The translations under genes were made by a program, and so were the position numbers. From positions 1 to 5,289 of the forward strand of contig WGFF01000223.1 in assembly GCA_015492355.1 (NCBI GenBank): a stretch of 5,289 nucleotides of DNA, written 5' to 3'. The notes under the pieces are model-generated. The model did no database searches and was not told where the DNA came from. It saw only the letters and a program-made list of their open reading frames with translations. Of the stretch, positions 1 through 5,289 are shown in pieces; position 1 is the stretch's first letter; every line of letters starts with the position of its first letter. This stretch comes from Deltaproteobacteria bacterium. Its GTDB lineage: Bacteria; Desulfobacterota; GWC2-55-46; S146-73.

Positions 1-3
1 CAT
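1..3 (-). CDS. Probable initiation codon of a further minus-strand gene, remainder outside window
   Basis: The reverse complement of positions 1-18 reads AAGAAAGGACTTCAGATG. This is a strong Shine-Dalgarno sequence (AAAGGA) six bases before an ATG that ends exactly at the window edge. Only the initiator codon is visible, so the product cannot be named. It would be the next gene after the epimerase on the same strand, separated from its stop by 283 nt. The gap is mostly repeat and palindrome, so the gene may be a separate transcription unit or a distal operon member. A chance match is possible. Confidence 0.4.
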
Positions 4-9
4 CTGAAG

Positions 10-15
10 TCCTTT
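10..15 (-). promoter_or_regulatory. Ribosome binding site for the gene starting at position 3
   Basis: AAAGGA on the minus strand, six bases before the ATG at 1-3. This is the main evidence that a gene begins at the window edge. Motif and spacing are near optimal for a bacterial start. Confidence 0.4.
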
Positions 16-30
16 CTTGTTATTTTATAT

Positions 31-170
31 GGTAATGAGTCATCAAATCGGACCTGAATTTTTGTTGTGGGGAAAACACTGCGGGCTATCGCCCTTTTTT
101 GGTAAAAAAGTGTTTTCCCCTGCCCCCTTTCCCAAAAAACTTTTAGATCAGAAGTTTTGGGGAAGGGAGT
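31..170. repeat. Structured intergenic repeat, copy 1 (140 bp)
   Basis: This is a direct repeat of 3982-4123. Hand alignment gives 131 matches, 9 substitutions and 2 single-base gaps over 142 columns, about 92% identity. It has two foldable parts. Part A is a perfect 12-bp inverted repeat (69-80 GGGGAAAACACT with 109-120 AGTGTTTTCCCC) enclosing a small GGGC-TATC-GCCC hairpin (83-94) and a T6/A6 hairpin (95-109). Part B is a long hairpin (125-142 with 152-167) with one G-T pair, a two-A bulge and a 9-nt loop. It lies between the epimerase stop and a probable start codon at position 3, leaving 27 nt before that ATG on the minus strand. No transposase or clear terminal inverted repeat is seen. 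Its origin and role are unknown. ERIC- or REP-like elements are analogies only; I do not recognise the family. Confidence 0.9.
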
Positions 171-171
171 T

Positions 172-207
172 TGAGGGAAACCCCTTTTACAAAAGGGGTT
201 TCCCTCA
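172..207. repeat. Perfect 17-bp inverted repeat with 2-nt spacer
   Basis: Positions 172-188 (TGAGGGAAACCCCTTTT) are the exact reverse complement of 191-207, with AC between them. The palindrome begins one base after repeat copy 1 ends and lies about 80 nt past the epimerase stop. No T-run follows it on either strand, so it is not a standard intrinsic terminator. It may stabilise the 3' end of the mRNA, act as a rho-independent-like pause, or be part of a longer version of the repeat. Confidence 0.9.
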
Positions 208-270
208 GAAAAAATCTGGCTTATCCATCTCTTCTAAAACATGGCAGAACACTAAACCATAAGGATAGAG

Positions 271-284
271 AGAGCCAGGGCTCT
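271..284. other. Short hairpin just after the epimerase stop
   Basis: AGAGCC (271-276) pairs with GGCTCT (279-284), leaving only two bases between; a 5-bp stem with a CAGG loop is more realistic. It begins 3 nt after the TAA of the epimerase on the minus strand. No clear T-run follows on that strand, so a terminator role is doubtful. Confidence 0.25.
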
Positions 285-286
285 AT

Positions 287-1228
287 TTATGCCACTGACT
301 TAAACCATTTTACTGTCATCTCTATACCCGCATCTATATTAAAGCGCGGTTCGTATGAAAGGAACTCCTTGGTACCTGATATATCCGCAAGGGAGTGTCT
401 CACATCCCCCTTGCGTGCCTCTGTGTAGATGGGCTTTATGTGTTCCTTTCCAAGGGCTTTTTGTATCTTTTTCAGGAGTTCGTTTATGGTAACCCTTGCA
501 CCATATCCCACGTTAAAGACCCTGCCCGCACAGTTATCAGAGAGGGATGCCTTGAGATTTGCCTGATTGCAGTCATCAACGAATGTAAAGTCTCTGCTCT
601 GCTCACCATCGCCAAATATGGTGGGAGCCCTGTCCTCAAGAAGGGATGTGATGAATCTGGGAATAACAGCTGCGTATCTTGACGCAGGGTCCTGTCTTCT
701 GCCGTAGACGTTAAAATACCTCAGGGACACGGTCTCGAGACCATAGACCCTGTAAAAGACCCTGCAGTAATACTCACCGGTAAGTTTCGATACCGCATAG
801 GGTGATTGTGGGGTCGGGCTCATATCCACTCTCTTCGGCAGAACAGGTGTGTCACCATAGACAGAAGAGGACGATGCATAGACAAGGCGCCTTACACCAT
901 TTCTCCTTGCAGAATCGAGCACAGTGAGTGTGCCCGTTGCATTGACATCATGGGTCGTTTCAGGGGCTTCAACAGACCTCGATACCGAACCGAGGGCAGC
1001 AAGATGGACAACACAGTCAACACCCTTCATAGCCTTATCGACAGTGTTCCCATCCCTTATATCCCCCTCGATGAACTCTATATCATCTATAAGATCCCTT
1101 AGATTCTCCTCCTTGCCTGTTGAGAGATTATCGAGCACCCTGACCCTGAATCCCTCCCTGACAAGCATCTCACATAGATTCGAACCTATAAATCCTGCAC
1201 CACCTGTAACAAGAAAGGTCTTCTCCAT
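287..1228 (-). CDS. wbpP: NAD-dependent UDP-hexose 4-epimerase, WbpP-type (probably N-acetylated or uronate substrate)
   Basis: This is an extended short-chain dehydrogenase/reductase that inverts C4 of a UDP-sugar. At 313 residues it is a usual length. It has the NAD-binding TGGAGFIG (8-15), AALGSVSRS (77-85), the catalytic SSSSVYGD (119-126), and YAVSK with Tyr144 and Lys148. Sugar-site segments are RYFNVYGRRQDP (170-181) and GDGEQSRDFTFVDD (206-219). The GSV/TTH/SSSVYGD pattern resembles WbpP/TviC-type UDP-GlcNAc(A) 4-epimerases. Ser279 (RHSLADIS) aligns with the position that is Tyr299 in E. coli GalE and small in epimerases accepting N-acetylated sugars; this alignment is from memory. 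With the dehydrogenase 33 nt upstream, it would supply UDP-GalNAcA (or UDP-GalNAc). ATG at 1226-1228 is preceded by GGAGA with 7-nt spacing; stop TAA at 287-289. A UDP-glucose or UDP-glucuronate epimerase cannot be excluded. Confidence 0.87.
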   Translation of the reverse strand: MEKTFLVTGGAGFIGSNLCEMLVREGFRVRVLDNLSTGKEENLRDLIDDIEFIEGDIRDGNTVDKAMKGVDCVVHLAALGSVSRSVEAPETTHDVNATGTLTVLDSARRNGVRRLVYASSSSVYGDTPVLPKRVDMSPTPQSPYAVSKLTGEYYCRVFYRVYGLETVSLRYFNVYGRRQDPASRYAAVIPRFITSLLEDRAPTIFGDGEQSRDFTFVDDCNQANLKASLSDNCAGRVFNVGYGARVTINELLKKIQKALGKEHIKPIYTEARKGDVRHSLADISGTKEFLSYEPRFNIDAGIEMTVKWFKSVA

Positions 1229-1235
1229 AAACTAT

Positions 1236-1240
1236 TCTCC
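1236..1240 (-). promoter_or_regulatory. Ribosome binding site of the epimerase
   Basis: GGAGA on the minus strand, 7 nt before the ATG at 1226-1228, in the 33-nt gap after the dehydrogenase stop. The short gap shows no terminator, in keeping with one transcript for both enzymes. Confidence 0.7.
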
Positions 1241-1261
1241 GTGGTTTTATTTCGGACCCTC

Positions 1262-2584
1262 TCAAGCCTTTACTATCCTTCTATCCTTTATTCCTGCGGT
1301 GGCGTTCCTTGTATCCACCACGAGTCTACTGTTCTTCACTATCCATTTGTAATCGTAGGAGGAGTGATCCGTTGCTATGACCACGCAATCGTATCTCTTT
1401 ATGTTCTTTTCCGTAAGGGGTGTTGAACGCATGGTGAACCCTCTTCTGTGGCTTACCGCAACAGGAATAAAGGGGTCGTTGTAATCGACCCTTGCACCCT
1501 TCTCCTTCATCAGTCTTATCAGCTCAAGGGATGGAGACTCCCTCAGGTCGTCCACATTCTTCTTGTACGCTATACCCAGAACAAGTACCCTCGATCCCTT
1601 AAGGCTCTTTCCTTGACTGTTCAGAGCCTCCATCACCTTCTGCACCACAAAGTAGGGCATCTGGGTATTTATCTCTCCTGCAAGTTCTATGAACTTGGTG
1701 GAGAACTTATACTCCCTTGCCTTCCATGTAAGATAGAATGGGTCTATTGGTATACAGTGTCCACCAAGTCCTGGACCTGGATAGAACGCTGAAAACCCGA
1801 AGGGTTTTGTGCTGGATGCCTCTATGACCTCCCAGATATCTATCCCCATCCTGTCGCACAGCATCTTGAGCTCGTTTACAAGTGCTATGTTCACACACCT
1901 GTAGATATTCTCAAGGAGTTTTGTCATCTCTGCCACACGCAGTGAGGATACTGGTACCACTGTATTGACTATCCTGGAATAGAGTGCAGTCCCCAGGGTG
2001 GTACACCTCCTGGTGAAGCCACCCACCACCTTTGGAATGGTCTTTGTGGTATAGTCCACCCTGCCGGGGTCTTCCCTCTCTGGCGAGTATACCACAAAGA
2101 AGTCCCTTCCAGCCCTGAGCCCCTTTTCCTCAAGAAGGGGGAGAAGGATCTCCTCTGTTGTGCCGGGATAGGTGGTGGACTCAAGGGAGATGAGCTGCCC
2201 CTTCCTCAGAGACCTTGCAATATCCCCTGCTGTCTTCTCAACGTATGAAAGATCTGGCTCCCTTTTATCAGAAAGTGGGGTAGGGACACATATTATTATT
2301 ACATCCATCTCAGAGAGCCTTGCCATATCTGTTGTGGCTTCGAAGGCGGGTGGTGTGGTATTGACAAAGGATGCTATGCACTCAGAGGGGATATGTTTTA
2401 TATAAGACCTTCCACTGTTGAGCTGAACGACCTTTTCATGGTCTATATCGAATCCTATTACCCTGAACCCCTCTTCACAGAATCTTATAACTATGGGTAT
2501 ACCCACATAGCCGAGCCCTATGATACCTACCCTTGCCCTTCCCCTATCGATCCGTTCCAGAAGAGCCCTGTAATGGTCTGCCAT
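1262..2584 (-). CDS. wbpA: UDP-N-acetyl-D-glucosamine 6-dehydrogenase, WbpA-type nucleotide-sugar dehydrogenase
   Basis: This cytoplasmic enzyme oxidises C6 of a UDP-hexose, using two NAD+, to a UDP-uronic acid. The 440-residue length is normal for the UDP-glucose/GDP-mannose dehydrogenase superfamily. The N-terminal Rossmann motif GLGYVG is at 23-28. SPERE (167-171), the TKLLEN segment with K222 and N226, and PGPGLGGHCIPIDP (269-282) with catalytic Cys277 are all intact. The C-terminal UDP-binding domain carries YKKNVDDLRESP (340-351). The FYPGPGLGGHCIPIDPFYLTWKARE stretch and SPEREDPG are closer to the WbpA/WbpO/TviB group, which acts on UDP-GlcNAc or UDP-GalNAc, than to Ugd, which acts on UDP-glucose. 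The downstream epimerase supports UDP-GlcNAc as substrate. The ATG at 2582-2584 is preceded by AGGGG (spacing 11 nt) lying inside the end of prsR. Substrate is inferred from motifs; a UDP-ManNAc dehydrogenase (WecC-like) is a less likely alternative. Confidence 0.9.
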   Translation of the reverse strand: MADHYRALLERIDRGRARVGIIGLGYVGIPIVIRFCEEGFRVIGFDIDHEKVVQLNSGRSYIKHIPSECIASFVNTTPPAFEATTDMARLSEMDVIIICVPTPLSDKREPDLSYVEKTAGDIARSLRKGQLISLESTTYPGTTEEILLPLLEEKGLRAGRDFFVVYSPEREDPGRVDYTTKTIPKVVGGFTRRCTTLGTALYSRIVNTVVPVSSLRVAEMTKLLENIYRCVNIALVNELKMLCDRMGIDIWEVIEASSTKPFGFSAFYPGPGLGGHCIPIDPFYLTWKAREYKFSTKFIELAGEINTQMPYFVVQKVMEALNSQGKSLKGSRVLVLGIAYKKNVDDLRESPSLELIRLMKEKGARVDYNDPFIPVAVSHRRGFTMRSTPLTEKNIKRYDCVVIATDHSSYDYKWIVKNSRLVVDTRNATAGIKDRRIVKA

Positions 2585-2588
2585 GGTC

Positions 2589-3953
2589 TTACATACCCCT
2601 TTCGAGTTTTATGTTGTATTTCTTCATCAGATGGTGGAGTGTGGGTCTTGAAAGCCCAAGTTCCTCTGCGGCCTTGCTGATATTGCCGTTGTGCTTCATT
2701 ATAGCCATATTTATGTATCTCCTGTCGAGTTCCTCCCTTGCCCTTCTCAGATTCAGATCGACCACCGAATGCCCCTCAGGGGCGAAACCAAGGTCACGGG
2801 CTGTAACGGATGTTCCTTCGGCAAGCACAACCGCCCTGCGCATCCTGTTCTCGAGCTCACGTACATTGCCGGGCCAGTTGTAGGATATGATACTGTCTAT
2901 GGCATCCTTGCTCAGGCTCTTTGGACGCCCCTTTTCTCCGGAGAACCTCTCAAGAAAGGTCTTGGCAAGGAGTATTATATCCTCGCCCCTATCTCTAAGG
3001 GGTGGAACGTCTATGGTTACTACCGCAAGCCTGTAGTAAAGGTCCTCCCTGAACCGTCCTTCTGATACGAGTTGTTTCATATCCCTGTTGGTCGCTGCAA
3101 TCACCCTTACATCCACCTCTATAATCTCCCTGCCACCCACCCTCTCTATCTTATGGTCCTGGAGAAATCTCAAAAACTTCACCTGCATAGGAAGGGACAG
3201 TTCGCTCACCTCATCGAGAAAGAGGGTACCTCCCTCTGCCATATCTATCCTGCCCTTTCTACGGATATGCGCACCTGTAAACGCCCCCTTTTCATGACCG
3301 AAGAGCTCACTCTCCACAAGGGTCTCTGGTATGGAACCGCAGTTTATGGGCACGAATGGCTTGTCTGCCCTCAGGCTTCGATTGTGAATAGCCCTGGCTA
3401 CAAGCTCCTTTCCTGTGCCACTCTCTCCAGTTATAAGGACAGGTACATCTGTGGTTGCCACCTTGCTTATGGTGGAGAAGACCTCCTGCATTATGTGGCT
3501 CGTACCCACAATCTCCACAAAGGCGTATCCTTCGAGCCTTTTCTGGAGTGTGGAGTATTCCCTCTCAAGGGTGCTCACATAGTACACCCTTTTGAGTATA
3601 GCCTTGAGCTCATCTATATCTATGGGCTTTGTGAAAAAATCATGGGCACCCATGGATATCGCCCTGAGTGCTGAGGACTTATCCGAGTTGCCAGTGACGA
3701 TGATTACCTTTGTTGTGGGGGCATTCTGGAGTATACCCTGGAGGAGATTGAAACCCTCCTCTGTATCCTCTGGATGGGGGGGGAGACCCAGATCGAGTAT
3801 TACAACAGGGGGATTGTGGGTATTGACAACCTCCATTGCCTTACCAGCGTTCATGGCAAGAAAGACCTCATAATCCTCCACAAGCGCCCACTTCATCTGG
3901 GTTCTTATACTCTCATCGTCTTCTACGACGAGTATCTTGGGCTTTTTCACCAT
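2589..3953 (-). CDS. prsR: PrsR-like sigma-54-dependent response regulator (PEP-CTERM system)
   Basis: This 454-residue cytoplasmic activator has three domains. The receiver (about 6-122) has the acidic pocket E11/D12/D13, phosphoacceptor D54, T87 and K109. A short, probably helical linker (about 123-145) follows. The AAA+ sigma-54 activation domain (about 146-374) has Walker A GESGTGKE (176-183), an intact GAFTGA loop (223-228), Walker B GGTLFLDE (241-248) and WPGNVREL (360-367). A Fis-type helix-turn-helix lies at about 423-445. Intact GAFTGA means it can contact RpoN holoenzyme. Length and order match the PEP-CTERM-box response regulator family, known in some species to drive RpoN-dependent PEP-CTERM genes. 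The start is ATG at 3951-3953 with AGGGG 6 nt upstream. The gene follows prsK and its stop lies 4 nt before the dehydrogenase start, so the two are probably translationally coupled. An NtrC-family regulator of another subgroup is the main alternative, but prsK next door favours PrsR. Confidence 0.93.
   Translation of the reverse strand: MVKKPKILVVEDDESIRTQMKWALVEDYEVFLAMNAGKAMEVVNTHNPPVVILDLGLPPHPEDTEEGFNLLQGILQNAPTTKVIIVTGNSDKSSALRAISMGAHDFFTKPIDIDELKAILKRVYYVSTLEREYSTLQKRLEGYAFVEIVGTSHIMQEVFSTISKVATTDVPVLITGESGTGKELVARAIHNRSLRADKPFVPINCGSIPETLVESELFGHEKGAFTGAHIRRKGRIDMAEGGTLFLDEVSELSLPMQVKFLRFLQDHKIERVGGREIIEVDVRVIAATNRDMKQLVSEGRFREDLYYRLAVVTIDVPPLRDRGEDIILLAKTFLERFSGEKGRPKSLSKDAIDSIISYNWPGNVRELENRMRRAVVLAEGTSVTARDLGFAPEGHSVVDLNLRRAREELDRRYINMAIMKHNGNISKAAEELGLSRPTLHHLMKKYNIKLERGM
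2596..2600 (-). promoter_or_regulatory. Ribosome binding site of the dehydrogenase, inside the end of prsR
   Basis: AGGGG on the minus strand, 11 nt before the ATG at 2582-2584, overlaps the last codons of prsR. Together with the 4-nt intergenic gap this suggests translational coupling of regulator and enzyme. Confidence 0.6.
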
Positions 3954-3959
3954 TGCTGA

Positions 3960-3964
3960 CCCCT
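3960..3964 (-). promoter_or_regulatory. Ribosome binding site of prsR
   Basis: AGGGG on the minus strand with 6 nt to the ATG at 3951-3953. It fixes the prsR start, so translation begins MVKKPKILVVEDD as expected for a receiver domain. It lies between the repeat and the gene. Confidence 0.7.
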
Positions 3965-3981
3965 GTAGATCATTAAGAAAA

Positions 3982-4123
3982 GGTAATGGGTCATCAAGTC
4001 GGACCTGAATTTTTTATTGTTGGGGAAAACCCTCCGGGCTATCGCCCTTTTCTGGTAAAAAAGTGTTTTCCCCTGCCCCCTTTCCCAGAAAACTTTTAGA
4101 TTAGAAGTTCTGGGGAAGGGAGT
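3982..4123. repeat. Structured intergenic repeat, copy 2 (142 bp)
   Basis: This is the second copy of the element at 31-170, in the same orientation, filling most of the gap between prsK and prsR. Part A pairs 4022-4033 with 4062-4073 with one mismatch (C at 4031) and keeps the inner GGGC-TATC-GCCC hairpin at 4036-4047. Part B pairs 4078-4095 with 4105-4120. Its stem differs from copy 1 only by A-to-G at 4088 and T-to-C at 4110, which pair with each other. On the minus strand the copy ends 28 nt before the prsR ATG, so it would be within a prsK-prsR mRNA. It lacks the 17-bp palindrome that follows copy 1. Confidence 0.9.
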
Positions 4124-4183
4124 CCCTTTTCTCTTACCCATTCAAAAAGGTCAAACCGGGCCTCTTCTGGAAGGGATATGGCT

Positions 4184-5289
4184 TTACAAGGGCTGTCCTC
4201 CCCCTTCCGCTCCTAAGGGTAGTGTTATTGTAAAGGTGGTACCCTGTCCCTCCCTGCTACTTACGTCTATACTACCGCGGTGTGCCTCTATTATGGTCTT
4301 ACACTGGTATAAGCCTATACCGAATCCCTTTTTCTTGGTAGACCTGAAGGGCTTGAAAAGGCACTCCCTTACAAAATCCTCATCCATGCCTGAACCATTG
4401 TCTGTAACCTCTATCCTCACATTGTCTCCGTCCACAGATGCAGATATCCTTATTCTGCCCTCCCTTTCTATCGCCTCGTAGGCATTGCTTATGAGATTTA
4501 ACAATACCATTTCCATTGCCTCAGGGTCAACGCTAATTAGAAGTACAGGGTCTATCTCGTTGGTGATGATTACGTTCTTACTGCCATTGAAGGCCATCTT
4601 TTCTATCGCCTTGTGGACGAGGTCCTTGAGATTTACCCCCTGTTTCCTTATCTCAAAACCCTTTGATGCCATGGAAAGCCTCTCTATAAGCCCCTTCATC
4701 CGTGCTACCGTGCTGTCTATGGTCCTTATGGCATCCTTCTGGAATTCGGGATTGTCGATATTATGTCTCGCATTCTGGCTTATAAGGGAAAGGGAGTTGG
4801 TGAGATTCTTAAGGTCATGCATGATAAAGGACGACATGCGGTTGAACATATCCAGTTCCTTTGCGGTAAGGAGGTCCTGTGTAAGGAGGATGTTCTTTAT
4901 CTGGATGGCAGCCTGGGTGCTGACAGCCTTGAGGAATTCAAAATCGTCCCTGATATAGGGATATCCAGAGATATCCTCTCCCTGGAGCATAAACCCCACC
5001 ATATCGTTGCCAGCCACAAGGGGGGTGCAGAGTACAGCACCTGTTGCCTTTATCAATCCTTCTATCTCCTGCCTCTCCTCTGGGGATATACCGTCAAGGG
5101 AGATGTCCTTCAAGAGAAAAGGTGCGCCCATGGACCTTATATACTTCAAAAAAGGGTGTGCCCTGGGTATCCTTTTGTATCGCCAGCTGTTCCCACCCCT
5201 TGTGAGGACAAAATCCCTCGTTGCAGGATTGTAAAGCCACAGGGCGACATTACTGGCTCCCATTGTCTCTGATATCATATCTATAAGGG
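4184..5289 (-). CDS. prsK: PrsK-like sensor histidine kinase (PEP-CTERM/XrtA system), C-terminal part, 5' end outside window
   Basis: This is a sensor histidine kinase that should autophosphorylate on His and pass the phosphate to the PrsR-type regulator encoded next. The frame is open to the window edge (codons for L-I-D precede the Met at 5278), so that Met is internal and the true start lies outside. Numbered from that Met, a GAF-like domain spans about 1-130. The phosphoacceptor is His154 in a MHDLKN motif, followed by a dimerisation helix. The ATPase domain has an N box (NLISNAYEAI, 261-270), G1 (DNGSGM, 293-298), G2 (GFGIGL, 318-323) and G3 (GQGTTF, 344-349). All catalytic motifs look intact. 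The HDLKN form of the H box together with GAF is typical of PrsK, whose members are near 700 residues with N-terminal membrane helices; those would lie in the missing part. The stop TAA is at 4184-4186. A 230-nt gap holding a repeat separates it from prsR. Kinase identity is very secure; the PrsK assignment is recalled from the family and supported by the neighbour. Confidence 0.9.
   Translation of the reverse strand, partial: LIDMISETMGASNVALWLYNPATRDFVLTRGGNSWRYKRIPRAHPFLKYIRSMGAPFLLKDISLDGISPEERQEIEGLIKATGAVLCTPLVAGNDMVGFMLQGEDISGYPYIRDDFEFLKAVSTQAAIQIKNILLTQDLLTAKELDMFNRMSSFIMHDLKNLTNSLSLISQNARHNIDNPEFQKDAIRTIDSTVARMKGLIERLSMASKGFEIRKQGVNLKDLVHKAIEKMAFNGSKNVIITNEIDPVLLISVDPEAMEMVLLNLISNAYEAIEREGRIRISASVDGDNVRIEVTDNGSGMDEDFVRECLFKPFRSTKKKGFGIGLYQCKTIIEAHRGSIDVSSREGQGTTFTITLPLGAEGGGQPL

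Noticed and set aside
109..133. G-quadruplex on the minus strand (GGG, GGGGG, GGGG runs)
   Set aside because: Only three close G-runs are present; the next is about 20 nt away and part of a hairpin, and the same bases pair in the proposed stems.
172..207. Intrinsic terminator after the epimerase
   Set aside because: The stem is strong, but neither strand has a T-run after it, so it is reported as an inverted repeat only.
17..262. 81-residue open frame on the plus strand across repeat copy 1
   Set aside because: The two copies differ by a net two-base insertion that shifts this frame, while the hairpins are preserved. That is the pattern of a non-coding element. No credible ribosome binding site or family was recognised.
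3072..3674. 200-residue plus-strand open frame opposite prsR
   Set aside because: It is antisense to the conserved AAA+ domain and shows no family features, so it is a shadow of the real gene.
3964..4001. Possible sigma-70 promoter: TTGATG in the repeat with AATGAT (copy 2) or AATAAC (copy 1) 16-17 nt on
   Set aside because: Each box matches only 4 of 6 consensus bases. The implied start of transcription would fall on the Shine-Dalgarno sequence of prsR, leaving no usable leader.
3947..4141. 64-residue open frame on the minus strand across repeat copy 2, overlapping the prsR start
   Set aside because: It arises from repeat sequence, overlaps the well-supported prsR start and resembles no known family.
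4485..5272. Long plus-strand open frames opposite prsK (4485-4958 and 4763-5272)
   Set aside because: They are antisense to the GAF and kinase domains, low in recognisable motifs, and explained by the coding bias of the real gene.

Overview
The window comes from a Gram-negative bacterium that makes a surface polysaccharide and has a PEP-CTERM/exosortase (XrtA-type) protein-sorting system. The evidence is a PrsK-like sensor kinase beside a PrsR-like sigma-54 activator. Codon use is rich in AUA (Ile) and AGG (Arg) with intermediate GC. That would fit Nitrospirota or a former-deltaproteobacterial lineage, but this placement is a low-confidence inference.

All real genes lie on the minus strand, so the window reads right to left. 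From 5289 to 4184 is the C-terminal part of the kinase prsK (GAF, HisKA-like and HATPase domains), cut by the window edge. A 230-nt gap (3954-4183) follows, largely filled by a structured repeat. Next come prsR (2589-3953), then after 4 nt a WbpA-type UDP-N-acetylhexosamine 6-dehydrogenase (1262-2584), then after 33 nt a WbpP-type 4-epimerase (287-1228). The last 286 nt hold a second copy of the repeat, a perfect 17-bp palindrome and, at the extreme edge, a ribosome binding site plus ATG that probably start a further minus-strand gene.

PrsK probably phosphorylates PrsR at Asp54, and PrsR then activates RpoN-dependent promoters. The dehydrogenase and epimerase together would convert UDP-GlcNAc to UDP-GlcNAcA and UDP-GalNAcA, precursors for an acidic exopolysaccharide. 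The layout ties the PEP-CTERM regulatory pair to extracellular matrix synthesis.

The least explained signal is the ~140-bp repeat (31-170 and 3982-4123, same orientation, about 92% identical by hand alignment). In one hairpin the only stem differences between copies form a compensated base pair. On the minus strand each copy ends 27-28 nt before a start codon, which raises the possibility of a leader RNA or a structured intergenic element. I saw no CRISPR array, tRNA, rRNA, transposase or defence system.
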